DNA of 64,000 nt from Gnetum montanum (Eukaryota; Streptophyta; Gnetopsida; Gnetales; Gnetaceae), in NCBI GenBank assembly GCA_015680685.1, contig MNCI01002303.1, forward strand, positions 288,751 to 352,750, read 5' to 3'. Shown one piece after another: positions 1 through 11,720 of this stretch; the first letter of the stretch is position 1; each line of letters begins with the position of its first letter. Under the pieces are notes generated by a model that saw nothing but the letters and a program-made list of their open reading frames with translations, did not search any database and was not told the origin of the DNA. The position numbers and the translations under genes were made by a program.

Positions 1-154
1 CCATGACTAAGTTGAGTGCTTTGAGATCAACAAGGTTCAAAAATCACAAAAATCAAAGCTACGATGAGGAAGTTAGAGATTCGGGAAGTTTGGTTGCTAA
101 AACTCAAAAAAATAGCAAAACCTCCTCTTTCTTAAAAATGGTGGAATGAGAAAT

Positions 155-262
155 TTTCTAACTTTTGGCACATATATATACTATTGTTGTTGGTGTGACA
201 TCATAGATGCAACATCCTAGGTGCTATGACATCGTAGATGTGACATCACTATCGAAAACTTT
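155..262 (-). promoter_or_regulatory. Internal promoter-like module of element B
   Basis: On the minus strand a TATA-like run (172-180, TATATATG) is preceded by several copies of a short dyad motif of the type GACATC-N-TAGATG (about 190-255). The 5' LTR of B has a related motif next to its own TATA box (about 6230-6310, GATATCATAGATATGATATC). The position matches the ORF3 promoter modules of E, G and F. Promoter function is inferred from this shared layout. Confidence 0.55.
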
Positions 263-1800
263 GAAATTTTTGACAATTTTTTATGAAAAAAATAAGTTAG
301 TTGGATGATGTGGAAAACATAGAGGCTATCCAAAGGATTATGAATCATTGATGTTGCTTAGAACTCAAAAACTGGTGTTTGAAAGTCTTGAGAAAGGAAT
401 TTTGAACAATGAAAGGTTACTAAGTTTGTATGAGATGGATTGAAGGTTCTTAGGTGATGGAAAATTTATATGATTGTGTGGGAAGTGTTTATTGAGTCTT
501 AATCATATTGGAAGATACAAGATGATGTGGAGTTGCTTGTCAAGTATGAGATACAATAATTATACAAGTGGGTCCTCCTCAAAGCAGGCTTCAGCCCTTA
601 GTACCCTTGTATAACCACATCTAAAAGTGTCCATAGGTACTCAAGGAGCTGAATGTAAGACGTACCTATCTAGCAAAATACACATGTCAATATCACCAAA
701 TTGGGAGAATAACACTATATTATATAAAACCATAAAGTTATGATTAAATATGTAGTGAGGTGAAACAAAATTTAGAAGGGAGTGTAGAAACCAAGACTTG
801 AGGTGTCTTACCATAGGCATAATGAATCCTTATGTGATGTGTGGTTAAGATAATCACTAGACTTTCTATCTGAGATTCAGACCATGTCCAAACCACTTCA
901 TAGTGACATTGTATTGTGTCATCCCCAAGGCCCACAACCATAAGACTATCATTGTTGCAAGAAGTATTACCACTTGGTAATGTTGTTCAAGGAAGAAGTT
1001 TATTAATAGCACAATGTTTTAATTTTTAGATTTATGAAAAGCCACCTACCTTCAAGCATGGGTAACATGTCTTTTCAATGGAACCCCCAAAAATTTTATT
1101 CTATGCTTTTTATTTTATTTTCACTATCTCAACCTTACCAGAGGACTACCTTTAGGCATGGGTAACATGTCTTTCCAGTGACATAGTAAGGTAGCACTTA
1201 TTGTACTCTTACTTCCATTTTTCATTGGAACTCAAGAAAATAACATATCCTTAACAATAGGATAAAATTCATAGTGGTAGTCCAAGAGAATCCAAAAGTC
1301 CCCTTGATGTCACACCCTTTTCATTCCCACTTGGTTCTTCACTCTTCTATCCAAGCATAATGATCACAAGTTTATTTTTAGTTTTATTGTGAAAAGAATA
1401 TCATTATGGCTATGGTAAGAACCTCTTATTGTTGGAAATGAGTGGATGGATGTTGTGGTCTCATTATATAGGTAATAAATCCTCCAAAATTTGACAACAT
1501 AGGGTAATGTTCACCTTATTTTGACTACATCTTACTTTATTTCTTACATTTTATTGGAAAATTAATAAAAATATGTACAAAATAGGTAGTGAGAATCATA
1601 GAAGAAATGGAAAAATAAAGAAATAATTTAAAAAGGAACATCAAATGATTAAGAATTGGAAAAGTATAAAAGAATGAAAAGATATCAAAGAATGTGAAAA
1701 TTGGTAACGAATGTGAAAAGGTATTATAGGAAATTATAAACCAAAAAGAATTGTAAAATAAAAAGTTGAAAAGCACTTACTAATTTCTAGATCAAGATAG
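263..1800 (-). other. Conserved noncoding zone of element B
   Basis: About 1.5 kb without a supported gene, between the end of the gag-protease frame and the internal promoter module. It carries the two blocks seen at this place in all seven elements: CAAGTGGGTCCTCC near 564-590 and CCCCTTGATGTCACACCC near 1299-1317, in the usual order and at the usual spacing. Short frames here (for example 1537-1776) are AT-rich and unlike any family I know. Confidence 0.6.
1044..1180 (-). repeat. Two direct copies, period 100 bp
   Basis: The segment containing AGGCATGGGTAACATGTCTT occurs at 1044-1080 and again at 1144-1180, with a few mismatches. Elements E (about 26712) and G (about 51737) have only one copy, so B carries a local duplication inside its noncoding zone. 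Confidence 0.7.
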
Positions 1801-1803
1801 GGC

Positions 1804-1820
1804 ATCTCCCCCATGACTAA
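1804..1820 (-). promoter_or_regulatory. Polypurine-like tract after the gag-protease frame (B)
   Basis: The plus strand reads ATCTCCCCCATGACTAA, so the minus strand has TTAGTCATGGGGGAGAT. The same core closes the last gag or pol frame in every element here and resembles the tract beside the 3' LTRs. A role as a second plus-strand primer site is inference. Confidence 0.6.
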
Positions 1821-2204
1821 AATCATGGGCAAGTATTCAAAAAATGGACCCTAGGTCCTCTAGATTATACACTCTAGGTTTCTTATCTATCATCCTTGAT
1901 GATTTAGTTTTTTGGTTATTATTGCATGTAATATTGATGATAATCAAATTCTAATCTTCTGAGGACATACATCTCATTGGATAGATGATTTTTCCATTTC
2001 AAAAAGACCATCTATACTTTATTGTTTATTCTTATATTTAAATTTTAAGTCTTCATTTCTACTATCTCTTAGTGTATGATTATGGTTTAGGATATCTTTT
2101 CGTGAGTCCTCAGTTTGGATCATTTTCTTGGGATAGGAGTTAATAAGTCAATTGGATGTTTCCATGCATGTTTTAGATAATTTCACATTCTCAATTTTTA
2201 GCCA

Positions 2205-2830
2205 CTAAGTGTCTTTTGGTTTAGTGGCCCTTGTTTCTTCTTGTACACACACTTGTTTCTCCCATCTATTGTGGGTTTCTGCAAGGATAGTGTTGACATT
2301 TTGAACTTTTGGTCCACAATGACATCCTTCATTATCTTTAATAATGCATGGAATTCTTTGTCTATGTATGGCTCCTTTCTCATCTTCCTTAGAGATTTCC
2401 ACGAATAAATCTCTCATCCCTAACTTAGTATCAACTGTGCTAAGCCATGCTCTCCCCATAATGATAGGAAATTTCTTATTGTCATTCTTCACATCAATCA
2501 CTACGAAATCTGCTAAGTAAGATCACCCATTGATAGTGGTCACCACATCTTCTATTTCTCCCAAAGGAATGGTGAGAAATTGATTTGCTAGCTCTAACCT
2601 TATGTTGTACTTCTTTAAGGGTGGGGGGTTCCATGCCTTGTATGTTTCTTGAGATATCAAGTTAACTCCAGAACCTAAGTTGAGTAGAGCCTTGCATAGT
2701 GAATTTTTGGCAATTTGCAAATAAATTAGAAGAATTTCTAGATTAATTATTTTCCTAGGAAGAGCACCTACCTTTATCCAGTTTAATACCATTTTAGTTA
2801 ACATGATAGTTGTAAGTTTCTAACTTAGTT
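2205..2830 (-). pseudogene. Retropepsin-like protease domain, broken (element B)
   Basis: Two frames (2523-2804 and 2205-2501) separated by a stop encode an aspartic-protease-like segment. The first contains NLGSGVNLIS followed by LELANQFLTIPLGEIEDVV; the second has IMGRAWLSTV, equivalent to the ILGRPFL motif of plant Gypsy proteases. In active retropepsins the first motif is D-(S/T/L)-G; here Asp is replaced by Asn, as in element A. The frame runs on with a low-complexity tail and ends near the tract at 1804, with no RT behind it. The order gag, protease, tract matches element A. It is very unlikely to make an active enzyme. Confidence 0.75.
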
Positions 2831-5303
2831 GTTGTGGAAGCATAATGTTTATAGGAGGATTTGTCATAGAAAGAACTTGATTAGATGAAGTCCTTGATCT
2901 ACCAACCTTCTTTGCACTTGTCCTAAAGAAAGGAAATTTCTAAGATTTTCCTTTAGTGTTGCTAGTATGATCCTCTTTTTGTATATTCACTACCCTTGTA
3001 GCATTCTTTTGTTGTGGTTGTGATGACATTTCTCCTTGCATGATAGGTGGTGGCACTGGTAGTAAAGGATTGGAAGGTTGACTTGATGGACCAACTGCTG
3101 GTTGATGTACATATGGATTGGAATCCATTCTTGGAGTGGTAGGCCTATAATACTTAAGTGGATAATATTGAGAAGTGTGAATTGAAGCATTTCTTGAAGA
3201 GATTGGACATTTTACATAGCATCCATAAGGATTTGGTTGTCTATATGGATATTATTGCCTTGATAATGGCATTGCCCATGCTTGTGGTTGTTGCCATTGC
3301 CACTGGCATTACTTCTATGATTGAGGGTAAGCTCCACTTAGGTAGTAAGCTAGTTGGAAAGGTTGTTTTAGATTACCTTGAGGATAAGGTAATCGTCTTA
3401 GCATCTACTTTTTGATGAATCTTAGGTTGAGTGCATATGCTCCAGACTCTTACAGGTGGACCATGATAGGGCAAAATCCCTTAAGATGTTAATACTAGCA
3501 CACCTTACATCCTTCCTCATCTTCTAAGCTTGAGTTAGTACATTCTTCCACTAAAGAAACTTTTCCCTTTTGTTTGTAGTTTTCACATCCATAGTCTCTT
3601 TTCTTCTTCTTATCCTTGCCCCTATTGAAGGCTTGTTTAGTTCTTTCTTCTACAATCTTTAGAACTATAGCAAAATTTTTGTCCACTAAGTCCCACATCG
3701 TTTCTACCTTAGCTACTATATCATTGATAGATTTTTGTATTAATATAGTTTTCTTATGAATCACCTCTTCCAAATTTTCTTCTTCTACTTGTTGCACATT
3801 TGTACATCCTGTTTTCTAATGGATGGATCTCAATTATATTCCTTGGTTGATTCTCTTTTTTTCACCTCACCTTTCACTTTCACCACTTGGTCTATTCACC
3901 TCTGAAGGTTTCTCTAGTTTTATTTCTTAACCCATCAACAATGTGCCTAAGTTATTTACTTTACAAAAATCCATGGTCTGGGCATCTATGCAAAAGAGAG
4001 TAGTATCTACCCATTTCTACATCAAGGGATTTGTGTGTCCCTTACTTCCATCCTTGGATTTGCTTTCTAAAATTGGACATCCTTGAGTAGGTTTGATATT
4101 TTTCATTGAAGAATTCAAGCATGGTACTCCATCTCCTAGTTGACTCTATTTCCAATGATCTATACTAGCTCTTGGCCTCTTTGGTGAGTGTCCTAGGGAA
4201 CAACTTGAGCTTCTATCAATCACTTTCAATATTTTGAAGGACACAGGCATCATGAAATGCTTGAAGGTGATGTTGTAGATCTGCATTATATCCACCTTCA
4301 AACTTTGGAATGTTATTCATATCGAGTCGCTTGATAAGATTATCTCTCACATGCTTGGTTGGAATATATACTACTTCCCTGATGTTGATCATGTTGTGAG
4401 TGACCAACAAGGGCTATTCATGGTCATTGGGTTCATATGCTCTATTGTAGTGATGTCCCCTTAGGTACTCATATCACTTTCTCTCTTCTCACCTATTCCT
4501 ATCTCTTCGTAGTTCATACTCTTCTTCTTCTTCATCAAGATTCCTTTGACGATACTCATGCTTATCATGAGCCTAATGTCTCTTCCTACCATGGTCTTTG
4601 AACCTTCATTTCCTTCTATCAAAGTCCACTAATGATCATGAGGAGGAAGATGAAGTAGTTGGAGAACAATGTCGGCTAGTTCCCCTTCTATGACTATGGA
4701 ATTCATCTCTTTCTGATCTAGCAGAAGCTCTAGGCCTTGAGCTCTACCTATGTTTAGAATCTTTTGCCTCTCTTATTGATGTGTCTACAAGGGTCAAAAG
4801 CAATTCTACTTTGACAAGTTCTTCCAGATGAATAATAGGTGTTTGTAAATGAGCTTCATGATTATGGTGGAGTTTTTATACTAAAAATGCATTGCAATCA
4901 ACTTCCTCTAGGACAACATTAGGATTGACTTTCTTTTCCTTGTTATTTTCATGCTTTGTCTCCATAGCAAAATCTCTTCGTACTTGTGCCTCTATGGGTT
5001 GGTATGGTTTGGTCACATGATAGCCCTCTTATGCATGGCTCAAATTCATTCCCCTTAAGGCTACTTAAAGCATGGCTAGTGTTGAACGGTCTAGAGGCAA
5101 AACGATGTTTCCCTGCAAGTCTCACCACCTCATTTGCTCATCTTGATGAAAGATGAAAGTAAAACTAGGTTAATAAGGATTGGTGTGAGCATATGAGATA
5201 TGTGTTTGCATAGGCACACTCAAGTTGTCATAATCATGTATTTTGTCATTGCGCCTTTGTGGCTCTTTAGCAAGTGATAATTTCTCCTTAAGTGTTGAAG
5301 CCA
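2831..5303 (-). pseudogene. Degenerate gag (element B)
   Basis: A long stretch in which gag can be followed through many stops and frame changes. From the N-terminus: a start near 5303 (MASTLKEKLS), a conserved block with FTFIFHQDEQ (about 5120-5165), a Ser/Arg-rich linker, the N-P-type block NMNNIPKFEGGY (about 4300), a retrotransposon-gag core with RRWSTMLEFF-like sequence (about 4090-4140), a coiled helical part (3495-3797) and a zinc knuckle of the form CX2C-Y-HX4C around 3470-3508, interrupted by stops. The order matches gag of A and of the F array. Gag forms the particle shell; this copy is not translatable as one protein. Confidence 0.7.
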
Positions 5304-5428
5304 TATTGTATGTTTGACACTTAGTTGTGTGTGTGTTATTAGTATTAATTAAAAATGTAAAAGATAAAATTTGTGGCTTTTGATACAAAAAACTTTATAA
5401 GATCAATTACTCAACACACATTGCACAT

Positions 5429-5445
5429 CCCTAACAATGGCACCA
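5429..5445 (-). promoter_or_regulatory. Primer-binding site of element B (tRNA-Asp-like, decayed)
   Basis: The plus strand CCCTAACAATGGCACCA abuts the LTR (TGATGAGCGG) with one base between. It corresponds to the CCA-terminated 3' end of plant tRNA-Asp with several changes. Compare the better preserved site at 19951. Confidence 0.6.
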
Positions 5446-5446
5446 A

Positions 5447-6313
5447 TGATGAGCGGTGAAGGTATCCCAACACTCTACCATACAAGCTACGAGTGTCTAT
5501 GTGCAACTAGATTGTAATCCATGGATGAACAATATAATAATGTTAGTAATTGATCTTAAGTTTGAGATCATTATCTTCCCAATTCAAGTTAGTAAAGTCT
5601 AAGTGCATGGTTTATTTCTTAGTGAGGCATATGATTAGTTGAGGTTGTAAAGCTCTCAATGCTCCTAATGGTAAACATAGTTGAAGATAAATTCTTAATC
5701 TAATTAACTAGGGAAACATAAATCTATCTTAGTCTAATGTGATGGATATCCAATCTTGGTCAACTGTAAATGCCTTGGACTCATGTAGTTATCACTGGGA
5801 TTACCAAGTGGAATCACTATTGAGCAAATCAAGCAATGCCACTACTGGGTTACCAAATAACTATACTTAGTGATTGAAACTATTTGTATCCATTCCACTT
5901 ACTAATAACATGTAAAGTAAAGTGCTTAAAATATAAATGATTGACTAAGAAAGCAAGAAAATTATTTTAAGTAAACATAGAGAAAACTATGTGGATGATG
6001 CAATGATGAAAAGCAATCTCGATCTTTATTATCGATCATGAACTGTGTCCAAGTACAATTCACTCAAATAAAGACATTGTACAACTACTCAACACCATAC
6101 TATGGACATTCACTCTATCACTAAGACTATGAAAATAAGCTATAAGAATTTTTCTAAGGGTTGGAATCAAAAGTTGTTAATTGTATGCCCCAGTGCTAGT
6201 ATTTATAGGCCTGCATAGATCCTAATACATCACATCAATGATGACATAGCATGAGCTCCAACATCGTAACTATGATATTGTTGATACAATATCATAGATA
6301 TGATATCACATGA
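5447..6313 (-). repeat. 5' LTR of element B
   Basis: The plus-strand left edge is TGATGAGCGGTGAAGGTATCC, the terminal signature shared by all LTRs here. On the minus strand, U3 at about 6205-6310 holds GATATC/CATAGATG-type palindromes, then a TATAAATA box (about 6200) and an AATAAAGATC polyadenylation-like signal (about 6020). The right edge is placed near 6313, where similarity to element C resumes; it is not fixed by a target duplication. Confidence 0.7.
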
Positions 6314-8195
6314 TTACAAAAATTAGTTTAATTAGAAGGTGTTATCATGTTAGATGGTCCAAATATGTTTCCTTTTTGATTCTCTATTTTGGTTCTTGGA
6401 TATCCATGTTTAACAATTTCTTCTGGTGTATAGTCAAAGTGTAAGATGTCCTTTTCTAAGTTTTATGTTTGGTTTATTTTCTTAAGACTAGAACTAATAA
6501 GTGAATTTTTTGTTTCCATGCATCTTTTGAATAGGTGGGTATTCCCATTTTCTATCCATTAGGTGTCTTTTGGTTTAATGGGTATGTGTAGACATCATTT
6601 TGCACACACATTTGTTCCTTAAGTTTGTTGTGGGTTAGTATAGGGATCATGTTAGCACTTTGTGAACTTTTAGCCTGCAATTGCATCCATTATCATTATT
6701 AGTAATGCATGGAATTTTCTGTCTCTTCACAATGATAGGTTCATCTTTTATGTTTCTTTTTGGAGTGGTGATGGTTGTTAGCTTTTGCCTAGGATTAAGA
6801 GACATTTTTTTGTGAGGAAGGGGGTTGTGCCATATTGTCCTTATGCTAGTTCTGATGAGCTAGCAAGTCTACTAGTTTTGTTCACATGTGTGGGAATTGT
6901 TCTAAAAAAAGGACATTTCTAAGATTTTTACTAAGATCTACTAACATTATCATTCACTTTTATGTTCATGACACAAGTGCATTCTTCTACTGAGGTTGTG
7001 GTGTTAATCCTTCCTACATTATTGGTGGTGACATATGTTGGAGGGAAGTATGAGAGTACTGAGGATGTGATGGACGACAAGAAGCATGAGATGGTGATTG
7101 CACAAGCAATGTTGCAGGTTAATGATATTCAAGAGAATAGTAGTAGTAATGATGTGAGGTATGGGAAGTAGAACCATTTGAAGAAATAGGTTGCTAAACA
7201 TAGTATCCATAAGAGTCTAACTAGCAATAGGGATATTGTTGGTTTGTTGATGGCATCCCCTACAATTGTCAATTTTTCCATTGTGGTTGATAAGAGTCTT
7301 AAGGTTGATAAAAAGTTGCACTAGAATAGTACTATTGGTTGTAGGACTATCTATAATTACCTTGTGGATAAGGTAATCTCATAAGCATTTACTTTTCTAT
7401 GAACTTAGGATTTAAAGCAAAAGCTCCATATTCTTGTAGATGTAACATAATTGGGCAATAGCCCTTTGGATTTTCATATTGATAGATGTCACATCCATCC
7501 TCCTCTAAATCTAAGTCGAAAACCTCTTCTACTATAGCTATTTTTCATTTTTGCTAATAAGTATCCTTACATATTTCCTTGTTCTTTTTCCTCTTCTTGT
7601 TCTAATCACTTGATCCTATTTTCTTTACCTTCTCCTCTATGACTTTCAAGTTGGTAGTAACTTTTTCATTTGTCAACTCCCACATCTTATCTACCCTTGC
7701 TTTAATCTCAACAATAGACTTCTGTATTAGTAAGGTTTTATGTGAAATCAACTCATCAAGAGCTACCTCTTTTTCTTGATAATAAATATGAACCTCCTTT
7801 TTGTAAAAATTTAGATCTTAGTTATATTCCTCTACACTTTCACTTTTTCACAGCTCTTCCTCTTCTTTTGGCACTTGTTCAATTAGCCCCTGTATCCAAC
7901 AAGCTCGCAGTTCTAATAATATTCCTTGGACATAGATTCCCTTGTGTTGTTATGAAGCCCATTTATGATATGACAAAGTTGCTCATTTTGAGAAATTCAT
8001 GGCCTAGGCATCTATGTAGTAGAGAATAGTATCTACCAAAGGCTACATCAAGGGATTCATGGTTTTCTTCCTTCCATCCTTGGATTTGTTTTCTTAGATT
8101 GAACACTCATGAATAAGTTTAGTATTTTTCATTAAACAGCTCAAGCATTGTAAACCACCAATGGATTGAATCTAGGTCCAATGATTTATACTAAC
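6314..8195 (-). pseudogene. Element C, left part: protease remnant and C-terminal gag
   Basis: This is the 3'-ward part of element C between inserted B and A. From right to left: gag coiled region (about 7500-8190), a decayed zinc knuckle (about 7450-7500, CX2Y with the His also lost), a spacer (6850-7450), then a protease tail (about 6530-6770) that aligns with B 2190-2400. The protease core seen in B is deleted around 6770-6850. Many stops. The last five bases before A, CTAAC (8191-8195), repeat at 15261-15265, so the gag frame of C once ran from about 16000 through A's insertion point to here. Confidence 0.65.
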
Positions 8196-8975
8196 TGATG
8201 AGTGGCGAGGTACCCCTACACTCAACCATATGAATACGAGCATAGCACGCACAATCCGGTCGAACTCCACAGACTAAGTGCCTACATGCTTCATGGAACA
8301 CTTAGGGTTAATCATTCGTTGTCTTCCCAAACTTACTTGTATTTGTCACGGTTGTATGGTTAAGTAAGTCCTAGGTATATGATTTTTATGTCTTTTCTGT
8401 TTTATCTCCTATGCTATTGAGGTGAAGGGTGAAGAGACTAATTAACTAAATGTAACTAACTAACTAAGCCTTAATTAACCTAGAGTCAGCATCCGTTCCC
8501 ACTTACCTTTCACACCCTAAACCAATGCAACCTTGGTTACCAAATGCTAGTCATTGTTGGGATCCCAAGCGTAACACACGTGCTCGAAGTGGTCGTACTG
8601 AGGCACTTAACTAGGAGATAAGGGTTTAGAGAGATTTAATGAACTAAGAAAGCATTAAACGATAAACAGTAAATAACAATAAATAAAAGTCCTAATTAGC
8701 CTATTCCATGCACTGCAAGGTTTATCCAATAAGTTCATCTTTATTGCCATACACAAACTTTTCTTCAGGTACAATGTCTACTCGAATAAAATATCTGTTC
8801 ACTTTGGAGTTCCTACTGTGGGCACATGGAAATTAATCTATCTCTAGAGAGGTAAAAATTCTAGAGTTTTGCTACAGTCTAGGCCTAGATGATGAAACAA
8901 GGGAGAGCTGCCTCTTATTTATAGAACTAGTGGCAGACCACAATATCATGGACCATGCGATATCACGTCCCATCA
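8196..8975 (-). repeat. 3' LTR of element A
   Basis: 780 bp, TGATGAGTGG to CCCATCA on the plus strand. On the minus strand, U3 has GATATC-type motifs (8940-8970), TATAAATAA (8916-8924) and an AATAAAGATG polyadenylation-like signal (about 8740-8750). It pairs with 14408-15260. It has fewer palindromic repeats than its partner: one block against about six. Confidence 0.9.
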
Positions 8976-9540
8976 TACCCCCATGACTGAATGAAAACTC
9001 GTCCTTGAGTTCCTTACAAAACATTGGGAAGGTATGGAATTATTGAGTCAAATGGAACTAATGGGATGACATGTGAACGGATCATCATTATAAGACAAGA
9101 CCAAACTGGTGTTCATGAAAACAAGAGTGAACACCTTATTACATTGACATTAGGCCTCATTTGGCAGCTAAGAAAGAGAGAGAGAAAGAAGTGTTGCTGC
9201 TGCCAATGCCAAGATTGCACCTTTCATTGTCCATCCATAAGCGTGCCATCAATCTTGCTCCTTACATAGCTTCTTCAGCACCACTCCATTCCAAATGTTC
9301 CCTCGAGATCCACTCCATTGCTGCATGATTACCATCTGCACATACAACACAATCTTTATGTTAGTAAGGGTAAATGGATCATAATGCAATTGATACCTTG
9401 CTTCATTGTAAGTCCATTGGCTGAGTTGTGGTATGGCTGATACGGATTTGGAGATATAATAATGATGACTATAGAAGGTGTAGGGGTTAGGAGAAAATTG
9501 AAAAAATTGGGCCCCGCACCCCCATGACTAATCGCGAACC
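8976..9540 (-). promoter_or_regulatory. 3' polypurine tract and 3' untranslated part of element A
   Basis: The minus strand has CATTCAGTCATGGGGGTA directly before the LTR (8976-8993), a good plus-strand primer site. The following block (9000-9080; GAAAACTCGTCC, then AGGTATGGAATTATTGA) matches the segment downstream of ORF3 in E and G, although A has no ORF3. A further tract-like copy (CACCCCCATGACTAATCG, 9517-9533) marks where the ORF3 leader lies in E and G. ORF3 has therefore been lost here, not just decayed. Confidence 0.65.
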
Positions 9541-10929
9541 TCTAGTAGCGATAGAATGGAGAAAGAATAAAGAACAGGAAATTTGGAGAAAAAGAGACAA
9601 TTGGGACATCGATGAAATGGATGTCAAGATGGAAATGAACAAAATGAAATGGATTGTAAAAATGTTACGGGAAAGAATTTAACTGGTGCACCAAATAGGA
9701 ATGTCAGTGGATCCCCCCCCAAAGCAGGCTCATGCCCTTAATGCCCTGACAATCCCACATTCAAAGAGTCCATAGGCTCTAGGAATGTCATTTGGAATAA
9801 GAGTTAAAGTCTTAACCACAAGAATTTACCTAAAAGAAAACAATGCATCAACCAAAATATACACTAGTGATACAACTGACAATGAGGTGAACAATGGAGA
9901 GAAGGATGGAGAGAAGAGAATGGAATGGAATCCCAAGAACAAGGTGGTGTACAGCCCCTTGTGTGTGTCATGATTAATGTGACTTGGTAAATCTCATTCC
10001 AACTCCGACCTCAAACAAGCCACATCCAATGACTTCGCATCAATGCATTTAGCCAATCCATCCTCTTGAATAACAAGAATGCATCTCCAAAGAGCCACCA
10101 CCATTCCAACGAAACAAAGGAGGAGAGAATGGGAAGTGAGAAGGGTCGTAGTTAGAGGGAACATTTTTAGTTCCATAACCAGTGCTTGTAGCCCAAAGGA
10201 TTATTTTTTTGAAGGGGTGTGCTTTGAATTCTTACTTTTTCATTTTTATTTTATTTTATGTGTTTATGTGTGAGAACCACACCATGCAAAGACTTTGTTA
10301 TTTTTATTTGCCCAGCTTTCGATAATTGGGTAACATCGAAATGGTAAAAAAACTCAAGAAGAAAACATCCAAGCACCCAAGAGAATGACCAACACAAATG
10401 CATCAAGTTCCCTTGAAGTCACAACCTTTTCAATCCTTGAGTCCTTCCTTAGTTTGAGAAATACCCAGGCACTGATTCGTTAGAGTTCTTATTTAGAAAG
10501 GGACTATACATTTACAAGCCCAGAGAGACCATAGAAACTTGTGGATGAATGGATGAAGTGAACTCATTGCCTATCATATCCAAAAAACATACCTTAGTAT
10601 CAACATCATAACTTAAAGGTAAAAACCAAACATTAGCAACCAAATGGAAAACAGTTCATACCATCATGAAGAACACTTATTGGGTGACAAACTTACAAGA
10701 TGGATAACACACACACACAAACACACACACACACAAAATGGAAAAGTATAACCATGTTATAAAACAAAAACAAGAAAATTTAAAGAAATTTGTAGAACAA
10801 AAACGTGCAAAACAAAAATGTGTAAGACAAAAATGTGTAAAAAAAATGTTTAAGACAAAAATGTGTAAAACAAAAATATGTAAAAAAAAAACTAAAAAAG
10901 AACTGAAGGCCTCCAATAGCATAGGTGAC
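9541..10929 (-). other. Conserved noncoding zone of element A
   Basis: No supported gene. It contains the shared blocks near 9706-9730 (ATCCCCCCCCAAAGCAGGCT) and 10408-10430 (CCCTTGAAGTCACAACC). A GGGTGTGCTTTGAATTC segment (about 10215) and ACCACACCATGCAAAGAC (about 10276) also occur in F and H. Short frames here show no family resemblance. Confidence 0.6.
10706..10895. repeat. CA microsatellite and AAACAAAAATGTGT-type minisatellite
   Basis: A CA/CAA run (10706-10737) is followed by about six imperfect copies of a 14-16 bp unit like ACAAAAATGTGTAAA (about 10795-10885). It lies where other elements have AT-rich sequence after the gag/pol frame, and looks like local slippage. Confidence 0.8.
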
Positions 10930-11720
10930 CATCTCCCCCATGACTGAATGGAAAGGGAGAGATCCGAAATAATGAGCACCTGTTTGAATTTCGTAAAAGT
11001 TCCCAACTTCTCCTGATTGATGTTTTTAGGTTAAGGGGTGGAAGTTGGTGATGCTCACATTCTAATGTATCTATGCTTTTGTTGTGGGCATGAGTTTTTT
11101 CCCCAATTTGTTCCATGCATGTTGATTGGTTGCTTTCTTGATTAGCTATCAACCACTGGGTGTTCTCTTGTGTGGTTGCTACATACAGGCATCTTTGTAT
11201 GTTGTCCTTTGGTGCACACCGGTTACATGGAAGAGATGTTGAGCATTCTTCCATGTCATCACCCTCTGAGTCACTGTATGTGATGCGTGGAACCTTCCTC
11301 TTCTCGATCTTTCCATAAATGTTTACCTTAGATATCTCCAAGGAAAGATCGCAGATCCCTAGCCATGTGTCTACTGTACTTAGCCATGCCCTTCCCATTA
11401 TAATTGGGAAGTCCCCTTCGTTGTTGTTAACTTCAATCACTAGGAAATCGGTTGGGTATGACCAACCACACATAGTGGTAACTATGTCCTCCACCAATCC
11501 CAAGGGAATGGTGATGGACTGGTCAACTAGCTCAAGTTGAATGTTGCTATTCTTGAGTTGGGGCAAGTTCCAGGCTTGATACATTTCTTGTGAGATTAAG
11601 TTGACTCCAGAACCTGAGTTAAGAAGAGCCTTATGTGGTTCGTTCCCAGTGACTTGTAGATAGATTAAGGGACTTCTAGGATCAGAGAATTTCCTAGGAA
11701 GGTGGCCTACCTTAATCTAG
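10892..11720 (-). pseudogene. Retropepsin-like protease domain with truncated pol tail (element A)
   Basis: A 230-codon open stretch (10892-11584) plus upstream in-frame sequence. Motifs: NSGSGVNLIS (11592-11620), where family proteases have Asp in place of the first Asn, then LELVDQSITIPLGLVEDIV and IMGRAWLSTV (about 11380-11410). The tail is charged and ends in SHGGDGH, the sequence found after integrase in the F array. Apart from the Asp-to-Asn change the fold motifs are well kept, so the frame may have been maintained for a structural role; that is inference. It lies directly behind gag, as in element B. Confidence 0.78.
10930..10950 (-). promoter_or_regulatory. Polypurine-like tract after the gag-protease frame (A)
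   Basis: Plus strand CATCTCCCCCATGACTGAAT. It is identical in core to the tract beside this element's own 3' LTR and falls within the last codons of the gag-protease frame. Confidence 0.65.

Larger units (their letters stand above)
1..6313 (-). mobile_element. Element B: gag-protease Ty3/Gypsy element, 3' part outside the window
   Basis: Reading right to left: 5' LTR (5447-6313), Asp-tRNA-like primer site, degenerate gag, protease, polypurine-like tract, noncoding zone, and an internal TATA module near position 175. ORF3 and the 3' LTR would lie left of position 1, because base 1 corresponds to the tract just upstream of ORF3 in elements E (about 25603) and G (about 50665). There is no RT, RNase H or integrase between the protease and the tract at 1804. 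B is inserted in element C, whose sequence resumes near 6314. The right boundary is uncertain by a few bases, and the target duplication cannot be checked because the other end is missing. Confidence 0.75.

Noticed and set aside
1-12. Window start read as the polypurine tract next to a 3' LTR of B
   Set aside because: Following bases match the ORF3 leader of E and G, not the region after ORF3, so the 3' LTR lies farther left.
3158-3415. Plus-strand open frame of 85 codons
   Set aside because: It is antisense to gag of element B and shows no independent family signal.
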